This document shows, in pieces, positions 1 through 5,338 of a stretch of 6,985 nt of DNA. The notes beneath the pieces are model-generated. The model was not told where the DNA came from. It saw nothing but the letters and a program-made list of their open reading frames with translations, and ran no database searches. This DNA is from Myxococcales bacterium (GTDB taxonomy: Bacteria > Myxococcota_C > UBA6777), in NCBI GenBank assembly GCA_027005175.1, contig JALTMC010000223.1, forward strand, positions 1 to 6,985. Direction: 5' to 3'. Each line of letters begins with the position of its first letter. The first letter of the stretch is position 1. The translations under genes and the position numbers were made by a program.

Positions 1-2481
1 GATATCTTCTTGGGGAGCAGGCACTTCAAGGGAGGGAGGGCGTGGCTTGCGAACAAAGGGGGTGGGGGTAGGCTCATGAGTGTTTTTCTGTGAGCCAAAC
101 GATGCAAAGTCATCCGTTTGGCGGGGAGATGCGGCCTGGACATTGCTTTGCGATGTATGTGAGCTTGTCTCTACTTCGCTAGGGTTGTTGAACTCCAGTG
201 TGAAGGAAGCCGCTGGCCGAATGGGCTCCAACTCTGGGGCCGATTGTAGATCTTCATGGGAGGCAGTAACGGCTTGGCCCATGGCCAGTGTCATTCCAGG
301 TGCGACAATATCGTCAACAGCAGGGATAGAGAGCCTGTCTTGCGACAGCATATCTTGGCCCAGCGCGAGACTTGTGGCGGATGGCAGCTTCTGCTCGGGA
401 ACCTCCGGTAAACTTTGCTGGGAACTCGAGAGTGGAGTGTTGACCAACTTGCCAAGAATATCGAATGTTTCGGCACGAAGTAGCTGTTTTACATCATCGC
501 TCTCTGTCGATGGTGTGACAATGGTGTCAGCATTTTGGAGCTTGCTCTCTTCCATCGAAGTGGGGGGCTCGATTGGGGAGCTGCTCTCGTCAGGGGCTTC
601 GTTGGGATCTGGAACGACAGTCATGAGAGGGAGTGTCATCTTGGACAGATCTTTGGGAGCCTCTTTCTCCTGGGAGATGGTGAGGAACTGTTCTGCTTTG
701 GATTGACCATCATTACTCAGTGAGAAGGTCACGGTGTCGCTATCAGAGGGTTGATCGGCTTGATCGGGAAAGTCGAAGGGGGCATCTTGGTTTGCGAAGC
801 TGTCAAACTCCCCTGTGGGGAGGGAGGAGTTCTCCTCCATGTAGGCTGGCACGGAAGACAATGTATTGACTTCCTCTTCTTGCTTTTCTGCGATGGACAG
901 CATCTCCTCTTTCTCTGATTCGGGAGTTTCAACTTCCATCGATGATGAGGATTCGAGTAAGTCTTCCACAGATTGTGGAGATGCTGTAAGGTTCGTTCTT
1001 GTTGTCGCAGGGGCTCCTTGTCCTGGAGGCAGCGTTCGATGGGGTTCAATGCTCCAGATGTCGTTGACTCTTTCTGTTGGAAGGAGCTGCTCTGTGTCTG
1101 TGAGACTCTTAAAATCGTCCAACTCAAAGGATGGCGAGATCTCGGCGATCGCGACGTCAGCCGAGGATATCTCCGCACCCAAGATGTCGGTATTGGCGTC
1201 GCTTTGTGGCAGTTCTGTGGAAGAAATCGGCAGATCGAGGGGAGGATCAAGGGCAGGACCGAACAGGGAGTCCAAGGTACTGACAGACTTCGAAGATGTC
1301 TCTGAACTTGGCATTGTAGAGAGGCTTGGTGCCGATGGGACGGGGAGTTCCAAGAACGAAGGGTATCTGTCTCGGTGAGCTGGATCGGTGGGTTGGGTGA
1401 CAGGGTTCGCCACAGCCATCAACTGAGCAGCCGCTGCTTGAGCTGCATCAGCCAGTCGTTCTTTGAAGTTGCCTTGGTGGGCACTGATAAGCTCTTGGCT
1501 GCGCTTTGCGATATCGGTAAGTTCAACATGACTATCGCCAAAGCCAATAGGGTTGGGAGCTTCTTTCTCCGACGGATAGAAATAGTCTTGCTTGTAGAGG
1601 TTCTGCAATTCGGTGAGCGCAGCTAACAGATCACCATCGTAGGATTCAATGAGTTTTCCAATGGAGCGGTGAGAGGCCAATTGCCACAGGAGTTGTTCAG
1701 CCAGCGGGCTCAGGCTATCCAGGTTGTTTTGAACATGCAGAAACCGAACTTGGATCACTTCGTCGATGGGGGGAAGCAAGGTCAGCTTCTTGTTCCATTC
1801 AGAGAGAGTGGCGATGGCTTCTTTGATGGGATCTTCTTGCTTCAGAATACCGTAATCATCGTCGGGAACCTCAGGAGAACTCTCAAATCTACCGTCATCC
1901 CATCGCAGCAGTCGAACGAGAGCGTCCATCCCTTGGCGATGGTTCAAGGTGGCAGCGATGAGTTGACCTTCCATAAAGACCATACGGGCTCGTTCTGCTC
2001 CAGAGTGGAGCTGGACAACAGCGGTGCCCTTCCCTTGGGCAAACAGCTCCACCAGTTCGAGCACCGAGATCTCGGAGAGTCGGCCTTCTCCGGATGTATT
2101 GGGGTGCCCGAGGTGTTCTCGTCGCCGCCGGTTGGCGAGCCATTGTAGGCGTGAGCACAGCTCGCGTCCGGCAAAAGGTGGGCGCATAATCTCATCGGCA
2201 CCCAGCTCCAGAGCTTCTGTGGCCTGCCAGGCCTTGTTCGCTTCTAAGAGGAACAGAGAAAAGGGGCGATTGGGAAGCTCCATCAACTCTTTGAGGAGCT
2301 TGCGTTCTTTTCCTCGGGACACAGGCATGGATGTCACTACGAGGGTGGGGCTCTCCTCCCACGTCTTGGGATCAGAGTCGAGATCGGCAATCATGACCTG
2401 CCCCAACTCCTGGAGGTATTGATAGTGCTCTTCCCGTCGTGTTGGATTCTCTTCGAGAAGTAAGATCTTTTCCTGGCGCAT
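1..2481 (-). CDS. Pseudo-receiver / DUF4388 (PATAN) protein with long acidic Ser/Pro-rich tail; C-terminus outside window
   Basis: The frame is open from the ATG at 2481 to the left edge (827 codons, no stop), so the C-terminus is missing. Residues 1-125 match a response-regulator receiver in order: LLLEEN (7-12) gives the acidic pair E10/E11, and LGADEIMRPPF (93-103) matches the loop and last helix. The phosphoacceptor Asp is replaced by Ser51 (VVTSMP, 48-53) and the usual Lys of the KPF motif by Pro101, so it probably cannot be phosphorylated. Residues about 131-207 fit DUF4388/PATAN (LSEISVLELVELF, then VFMEGQLIAA, then LLRWDDGRFE), a domain common in deltaproteobacterial regulators. Residues 208-350 look helical. 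From about 350 onward the chain is low-complexity, rich in S, P, E, D and T, and probably disordered. A weak AAGGA lies 13 bases upstream of the ATG. The gene diverges from ccmB. I infer a signalling or scaffold role, with no partner visible. Domain calls are from motif reading. Confidence 0.88.
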   Translation of the reverse strand, partial: MRQEKILLLEENPTRREEHYQYLQELGQVMIADLDSDPKTWEESPTLVVTSMPVSRGKERKLLKELMELPNRPFSLFLLEANKAWQATEALELGADEIMRPPFAGRELCSRLQWLANRRRREHLGHPNTSGEGRLSEISVLELVELFAQGKGTAVVQLHSGAERARMVFMEGQLIAATLNHRQGMDALVRLLRWDDGRFESSPEVPDDDYGILKQEDPIKEAIATLSEWNKKLTLLPPIDEVIQVRFLHVQNNLDSLSPLAEQLLWQLASHRSIGKLIESYDGDLLAALTELQNLYKQDYFYPSEKEAPNPIGFGDSHVELTDIAKRSQELISAHQGNFKERLADAAQAAAAQLMAVANPVTQPTDPAHRDRYPSFLELPVPSAPSLSTMPSSETSSKSVSTLDSLFGPALDPPLDLPISSTELPQSDANTDILGAEISSADVAIAEISPSFELDDFKSLTDTEQLLPTERVNDIWSIEPHRTLPPGQGAPATTRTNLTASPQSVEDLLESSSSMEVETPESEKEEMLSIAEKQEEEVNTLSSVPAYMEENSSLPTGEFDSFANQDAPFDFPDQADQPSDSDTVTFSLSNDGQSKAEQFLTISQEKEAPKDLSKMTLPLMTVVPDPNEAPDESSSPIEPPTSMEESKLQNADTIVTPSTESDDVKQLLRAETFDILGKLVNTPLSSSQQSLPEVPEQKLPSATSLALGQDMLSQDRLSIPAVDDIVAPGMTLAMGQAVTASHEDLQSAPELEPIRPAASFTLEFNNPSEVETSSHTSQSNVQAASPRQTDDFASFGSQKNTHEPTPTPFVRKPRPPSLEVPAPQEDI

Positions 2482-2563
2482 GGTCTACTTGCAGTCCTTG
2501 TACTGTGTGGGTGACATCTTGCCCCTGTTTTTTAGGGTAGGTTGACACTCCGTTTCCGCAATG

Positions 2564-2580
2564 CATGGAAGTCTGCCATG
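2564..2580. promoter_or_regulatory. Short inverted repeat (CATGG-7-CCATG), possible operator
   Basis: CATGG (2564-2568) and CCATG (2576-2580) are perfect inverted arms around a 7-base centre. They lie about 85 bases upstream of the pseudo-receiver start, where a regulator could bind. Five-base arms occur often by chance, so this is only a candidate. Confidence 0.2.
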
Positions 2581-2757
2581 AATACGCACGCGATTCAAGT
2601 ACTAGCCCACATTATTCATGAACATTCCATTGCGAAAGCGATCATACTCTCTTGGTGTGAAAATTGAAATGCTGGACAGTTCTCTCTTTGTCATGTACAT
2701 GCTTGCCGCAATGATCTTTGTCGTAGGGGAGTTCCTTCTCTCCCTGTGACATCCATG

Positions 2758-2787
2758 TTGATTCACAAGTAAGCCTCTTGCAATAAG
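2758..2787 (+). promoter_or_regulatory. Weak candidate sigma70-type promoter for ccmB
   Basis: TTGATT (2758-2763) is followed after 18 bases by AATAAG (2782-2787), each matching the -35 and -10 consensus at four of six positions. Transcription would begin near 2795, upstream of the ATG at 2825 but downstream of the in-frame GTG at 2792, which favours the ATG as the start. The -10 candidate overlaps the inverted repeat at 2774-2790. Sequence resemblance only. Confidence 0.25.
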
Positions 2788-2790
2788 AGG
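2774..2790. promoter_or_regulatory. Inverted repeat CCTCTT-5-AAGAGG upstream of ccmB
   Basis: CCTCTT (2774-2779) and AAGAGG (2785-2790) form perfect six-base arms around a five-base loop, 34 bases before the ccmB ATG. It overlaps the candidate -10 element, so it could be an operator. It is followed by a T-rich but interrupted stretch, so a weak terminator or attenuator is also possible. Confidence 0.3.
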
Positions 2791-2824
2791 TGTGGTTCTT
2801 TTGGCAGAGAGGTTTGAGGTTTTC

Positions 2825-3505
2825 ATGGAACTGTTTCGTCAAGCTTGGTGGCTGTTGCATAAAGAGTGGACGGTGGAGTGGAGAAGCCGGGTTCAACTTA
2901 CAACCATTTTCTTTTTTGTGATTCTCTCCCTGGGGATCTTTGGGTTGTCTTTGCAAGCCGGCCCCTCTGTACAACGTCAAGTCATGCCCGGTGTATTGTG
3001 GGTCATTCTGGCGTTTGGTGGGACTCTTGGAATGGGACGATTGTATGCCGCTGATATGGTGGATGGTTGCTTGGAAGGGCTCCGTATGGCACCCATCTCC
3101 CGGGAAGCCATCTTTCTCGCCAAACAGGCTTCTCTTTTTCTCTACCTGTTGATGTGCGCGATCTGGGCTGTGCCTCTGGCAGCTCTCATGTTTCAGGTTG
3201 AGCTTGCTCTGCTGTGGTCTCCTGTCTTGTTCATCCTCTTGCTCGGACTGTGGGGGATCTCCATTCTCGGGACGATGATGGCCACACTGCTCCTTCGCAC
3301 CCGCTTCCGGGATGCTCTGATGCCCTTGCTTTTCTTGCCTGTCGCTCTGCCTTTGCTTATCGCATGTGCACGCGCTACCGCAGAATGTATCGGAGTGGGG
3401 GGAGTTCAACACACTTCGCTTTGGTTGCGTGGACTGCTCTCGTTTGACTTGCTTTTCTTGGTGGCAAGCCTCTGGCTTTTTGCTCCTCAATTGGAGCAAG
3501 GATAA
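2825..3505 (+). CDS. ccmB: Haem exporter membrane protein CcmB (cytochrome c maturation ABC transporter permease)
   Basis: CcmB is the membrane permease that works with the ATPase CcmA, and with CcmC/CcmD, in handling haem for CcmE during c-type cytochrome maturation. The 226-residue product matches the family length (about 220). It has six hydrophobic segments at roughly 26-44, 54-72, 102-124, 128-150, 162-184 and 200-220. Recognisable family features are the N-terminal KEW..EWRSR stretch, MPGVLWV (54-60), GRLYAADMVDGCLEGLRMAPISR (71-93 region) and the FRDALMPLLFLPVALPLLI helix (161-179). I chose the ATG at 2825 because GAGG (2816-2819) sits five bases upstream; the in-frame GTG at 2792 has no spaced ribosome binding site and would add 11 atypical residues. 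No ccmA, ccmC or ccmE lies next to it, which is unusual. Its last 34 coding bases, stop included, are repeated intact at 3620-3653. Confidence 0.9.
   Translation: MELFRQAWWLLHKEWTVEWRSRVQLTTIFFFVILSLGIFGLSLQAGPSVQRQVMPGVLWVILAFGGTLGMGRLYAADMVDGCLEGLRMAPISREAIFLAKQASLFLYLLMCAIWAVPLAALMFQVELALLWSPVLFILLLGLWGISILGTMMATLLLRTRFRDALMPLLFLPVALPLLIACARATAECIGVGGVQHTSLWLRGLLSFDLLFLVASLWLFAPQLEQG
3477..3502 (+). terminator. Hairpin over the ccmB stop codon region (copied at 3625-3650)
   Basis: TTGCTCC (3480-3486) pairs with GGAGCAA (3493-3499) around the six-base loop TCAATT; two G-T pairs and one A-T pair could extend the stem to 3477-3502. The same hairpin is restored in the A1 copy, with its seven-base arms at 3628-3634 and 3641-3647, but not in the A2 copy, which lacks the left arm. 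No U-tract follows, so it is not a classic intrinsic terminator. It could end transcription weakly, stabilise the mRNA, or mark the DNA where the duplications formed. Confidence 0.45.
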
Positions 3506-3598
3506 GAATGAACAGGTTTGCACGTTATTTGATCTGCCTGTACAGCAGCAAGAGATCAAGGTCAATTGGAGCAAGGATAAGAATGAACAGGTTTGCAC
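3487..3598 (+). repeat. Duplication A2, nested in A1: 37 bp (3487-3523) repeated at 3562-3598
   Basis: The 37 bases at 3487-3523 recur identically at 3562-3598, separated by a unrelated 38-base insert (3524-3561), so 75 bp in total. The duplicated block contains the ccmB stop and also the first 15 bases of the A1 insert. A2 must therefore have happened after A1, which gives a relative chronology. Short nested direct repeats this exact suggest recent events. Confidence 0.9.
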
Positions 3599-3656
3599 CG
3601 GCTGGAACACTCTTATAAGCTGGCTTTTTGCTCCTCAATTGGAGCAAGGATAAGAA

Positions 3657-3808
3657 GCCCATCGAACTCCTGTACAAAAAAACTCAAAACAAGGCTTGCG
3701 TTTTTGTATGGGTTTCCATTATATTGCGCTCGCTTTAGATAATCATACATGCTGTGTTCAGGAGATCAAGCAGTTGGTCTCCTGTGTCAGTGTGCAGAAG
3801 GATTGATG
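3657..3808. other. Intergenic region between the ccmB duplications and the MopE-like gene
   Basis: This is the apparent original 3' flank of ccmB followed by the leader of the next gene. It carries a candidate promoter (3696-3725) and the ribosome binding site AAGGA (3798-3802). An in-frame ATG at 3749 could extend the next gene by 20 residues but lacks a good ribosome binding site. I see no other gene here. Confidence 0.5.
3696..3725 (+). promoter_or_regulatory. Candidate sigma70-type promoter for the MopE-like gene
   Basis: TTGCGT (3696-3701) and TATATT (3720-3725) are separated by 18 bases, with four and five matches to the -35 and -10 consensus. Initiation near 3732 would give a leader of about 75 bases before the ATG at 3809. 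It lies just downstream of the last ccmB 3'-end copy, so the MopE-like gene can be transcribed independently of ccmB. Confidence 0.4.
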
Positions 3809-4708
3809 ATGAGAAGGTTTACAGTTGCATTTCATAATGTAGGTATTTGCTGCTTACTAGTTGTGGCAGTGGTGGTATTTGTTCAATGTGGTCGAAGAAG
3901 TGTTCCACCTCCTGCTGCTCGATGTGGTACAGGCTTCACATACAGTATCTCGGAACAACGTTGTGTTCCTGAGACGCTGTACAAATGTTCTCCCTCTTGT
4001 GACTCGGATCACTTGTGTGTCAAACAAGGTGAAAAGTTTGTTTGTAAGCCTCGTGTTCCCTCCACACCCGATGGTCAGATCCTGCAATGTGCTGTCACCT
4101 GCGGTGATGGGCAGAGCTGTGTCAATGGGCGATGTGTTCAGGCTCCCTGTAACCCTGTCTGTAAGTCGGGCGAAGTCTGTGTCAACGGAACTTGCTCTCC
4201 CACATCAGAGTGTGTCCCACCCTGCCCACAAACAGGCTTTGTTTGTGTTGTTGGTGTATGCAAGCGTTTGTGCCCAGCCTCTTGCGCTCCAGGCACCTCT
4301 TGCAATGTCGATCGTGGCATTTGCGAGAAACCTTGTACTCCTGCATGCTCCAACAAAGAGTTTTGTAACAATGGCAAGTGTGTCCTCATCGAAGACAAAG
4401 ACAAAGATGGATTTACTTCCGATCGCGACTGCAATGACAATGACAAAACCATCAATCCCAATGCTGTCGAAGTTTGTGACGGTAAAGACAACGACTGTGA
4501 CACCTTGAAAGACAATGTTGTGCCACGTGAGTGTTATGACGGTAAGCAAGGAACATTGGGTGTTGGGATTTGTAAGTCGGGTCGCACCGCTTGTGTGGCT
4601 GGCAAAGAAGTTTGTAAAGGTGCTATCGTACCCCAGGCGAAAGAAGTCTGTGACAGCAAAGACAACGACTGCAACGGTCAAGTTGACGATGGTATCAAGT
4701 GTCCATAA
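3809..4708 (+). CDS. Cys-rich probable lipoprotein with MopE-type metal-binding motifs
   Basis: The 299-residue product begins with a basic MRRF and a hydrophobic stretch (11-25) ending at Cys27. This looks like a lipoprotein signal, although the lipobox FVQC is atypical in having Gln before Cys. Residues 60-191 hold six modules of about 20 residues with the pattern C-x3-C-x5/6-C-x4-8-C, for example C94/C98/C104/C109 and C176/C180/C186/C191. They are EGF-like in spacing and suggest disulfide-linked, extracytoplasmic folding. Residues 196-238 contain the Asp/Asn/Cys-rich MopE-type pattern (DKDKDGF, DRDCNDND, EVCDGKDNDCD), repeated in part at 279-295 (EVCDSKDNDCNGQVDDG). These motifs are annotated as putative metal-binding and recur in deltaproteobacterial secreted proteins. 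I chose the ATG at 3809 because AAGGA (3798-3802) is six bases upstream; 3806 and 3749 are possible in-frame alternatives. Predicted location is the cell envelope or surface; ligand unknown. Confidence 0.87.
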   Translation: MRRFTVAFHNVGICCLLVVAVVVFVQCGRRSVPPPAARCGTGFTYSISEQRCVPETLYKCSPSCDSDHLCVKQGEKFVCKPRVPSTPDGQILQCAVTCGDGQSCVNGRCVQAPCNPVCKSGEVCVNGTCSPTSECVPPCPQTGFVCVVGVCKRLCPASCAPGTSCNVDRGICEKPCTPACSNKEFCNNGKCVLIEDKDKDGFTSDRDCNDNDKTINPNAVEVCDGKDNDCDTLKDNVVPRECYDGKQGTLGVGICKSGRTACVAGKEVCKGAIVPQAKEVCDSKDNDCNGQVDDGIKCP

Positions 4709-4771
4709 GATCACCCCTCTTTTTCCTATCGCCCCTCTTGGTCTCCTTCTTTCTTTTGTGTCAGACTCTTC

Positions 4772-4999
4772 ATGGCTAAAATTCGTACCATCTCACCGCT
4801 TCATGGTCCTGTTACGCAAAGCTTCATGGATCAAATACATCAGTACCAGCTTAATTTTCTCTGTGAGCAGTGTGCCTTCTTTAATGAAGACACTGGCTTG
4901 TGTGTTCACGGCTACCCCAACGAGACTCATCGCTCTGATTACTTCAAGCAACCGATAGACAAAGTTCTGATCTTTTGTCGTGAGTTTGAACTGGATTGA
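4772..4999 (+). CDS. Small four-cysteine protein of unknown function (75 aa)
   Basis: I do not recognise a named family. The product has four cysteines, C31-x2-C34-x9-C44 and C69 near the C-terminus in FCREFEL, with conserved-looking aromatic and His residues between (AFFN, HGYP, THRSDYF). Four cysteines in this layout could bind Zn or an Fe-S cluster; no signal peptide is visible, so it is probably cytoplasmic. It starts 63 bases after the MopE-like gene with no promoter-like sequence between and no clear ribosome binding site, the leader being pyrimidine-rich, so start and expression are uncertain. Coding is supported by the non-random Cys/aromatic spacing and by its 3' end being duplicated downstream in the same way as those of two other genes. 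It runs convergent to the minus-strand gene ending at 5307. Confidence 0.7.
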   Translation: MAKIRTISPLHGPVTQSFMDQIHQYQLNFLCEQCAFFNEDTGLCVHGYPNETHRSDYFKQPIDKVLIFCREFELD

Positions 5000-5079
5000 G
5001 CAGCCCGTTATCCTCGGTAAAATTGAAACTTGTGCAATGTGGCTCATTTGTCGTGAGTTTGAACTGGATTGAGCAGCCC
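4974..5079 (+). repeat. Duplication B1: 33 bp at the 3' end of the four-Cys gene (4974-5006) repeated at 5047-5079
   Basis: The last 26 coding bases including TGA (4997-4999) plus seven bases recur identically at 5047-5079. The unrelated insert between them, 5007-5046, is 40 bases, so the unit is 73 bp. The second copy continues into the sequence shared with duplication B2, so the original downstream flank of the gene is the part that begins at 5080. Confidence 0.92.
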
Positions 5080-5168
5080 TTGCGATTCAAGGCAAGTCAA
5101 GGTCAACAGTGAGAGCAATATACTATCGGTTGACAAGGATTGAGCAGCCCTTGCGATTCAAGGCAAGT
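5066..5168 (+). repeat. Duplication B2: 32 bp (5066-5097) repeated at 5137-5168
   Basis: The 32 bases at 5066-5097 recur identically at 5137-5168 around a 39-base insert (5098-5136), 71 bp in total. The duplicated block begins inside the 3' end of the gene copy made by B1 and extends 18 bases past it. B1 and B2 share a 14-base core (GGATTGAGCAGCCC), present three times. Collapsing both events restores one continuous 3' end leading into the hairpin at 5163-5192. Confidence 0.92.
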
Positions 5169-5192
5169 GGGCCGCATTCGGTCCTTCCTTGC
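5163..5192. terminator. Interrupted hairpin between the convergent genes
   Basis: GCAAG (5163-5167) and GGGCCG (5169-5174) pair with CGGTCC (5179-5184) and CTTGC (5188-5192), giving eleven pairs including one G-T, a CATT loop and a small internal loop. It lies between two convergent genes, where a two-way terminator is expected, but no T-run follows on either strand. After the duplications are collapsed it would lie about 25 bases after the stop of the four-Cys gene. Confidence 0.4.
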
Positions 5193-5233
5193 ATCAACTC
5201 AAGCGTTGCTCGCTCTCAGGATGAGTGTTCCAA

Positions 5234-5338
5234 TCATCTCATCTTGCTTTTCATTCGGAGAGAGTCGGGCGGTGTTGTGCTCCCTTTCAGAAAAATGTTT
5301 GACATCTCATCTCATCTCACTTTTCATTCGGAGAGAGT
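5234..5338 (-). repeat. Duplication C: 32 bp at the 3' end of the minus-strand gene (5307-5338) repeated at 5234-5265
   Basis: The last 32 coding bases of the minus-strand gene, ending exactly at its TGA (5309-5307), recur downstream at 5234-5265 with two mismatches. The spacing is 73 bp and the insert between (5266-5306) is 41 bases and unrelated. The copy would still encode SLRMKSKMR-stop against SLRMKSEMR-stop in the gene. The two differences make this pair look older than those at A and B. Confidence 0.85.

Larger units (their letters stand above)
2482..2824. other. Divergent intergenic region between the pseudo-receiver gene and ccmB
   Basis: This 343 bp region lies between two divergent genes and should hold promoters in both directions. 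I see no convincing coding sequence: the frames crossing it are antisense continuations over ccmB or over the pseudo-receiver gene and have no recognisable domains. It contains two short inverted repeats, listed separately, and a weak promoter candidate toward ccmB. There is no tandem duplication of the 73 bp kind found at the gene 3' ends. Confidence 0.6.
3472..3656 (+). repeat. Duplication A1: 37 bp ccmB 3' end (3472-3508) repeated at 3620-3656
   Basis: The 37 bases covering the last ccmB codons, the TAA (3503-3505) and three more bases recur identically at 3620-3656. Removing the later nested duplication A2, the sequence between the copies is 3509-3523 plus 3599-3619, or 36 bases. The original event therefore looks like a 37 bp target duplication around a 36 bp insert, adding 73 bp. 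Downstream of the second copy the sequence (from 3657) would be the original ccmB 3' flank. Confidence 0.9.

Noticed and set aside
729-1250. 173-residue minus-strand frame inside the pseudo-receiver gene
   Set aside because: It is an out-of-frame shadow. The long frame from 2481 continues without a stop through this stretch to position 1.
80-1378. Plus-strand reading frames of 208 and 170 residues (80-706, 866-1378)
   Set aside because: They lie antisense to the low-complexity tail of the pseudo-receiver gene, whose biased Ser/Pro/Glu codons leave the other strand open. No domain or start signal was seen.
2642-3610. 322-residue minus-strand reading frame antisense to ccmB
   Set aside because: It overlaps the clear ccmB, has Gln/His/Lys-rich composition without domains, and its repeated VQTCSFLSLLQL peptide is just the reverse reading of the DNA duplications.
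3472-3656. Integron attC site or a MITE with target duplication
   Set aside because: No GTTRRRY/RYYYAAC core pairs and no terminal inverted repeats in the inserts were seen; the inserts are unrelated to one another, and duplications of 32-37 bp are far longer than those of known transposons.
3861-4714. Alternative frames over the MopE-like gene on both strands
   Set aside because: The Cys-spacing and MopE motifs exist only in the 3809-4708 frame.
4974-5338. Conventional CRISPR array
   Set aside because: Spacing fits, but the repeats differ from locus to locus, derive from local gene ends and occur only two or three times, with no leader or cas genes in view. Better described as array-like integration scars.
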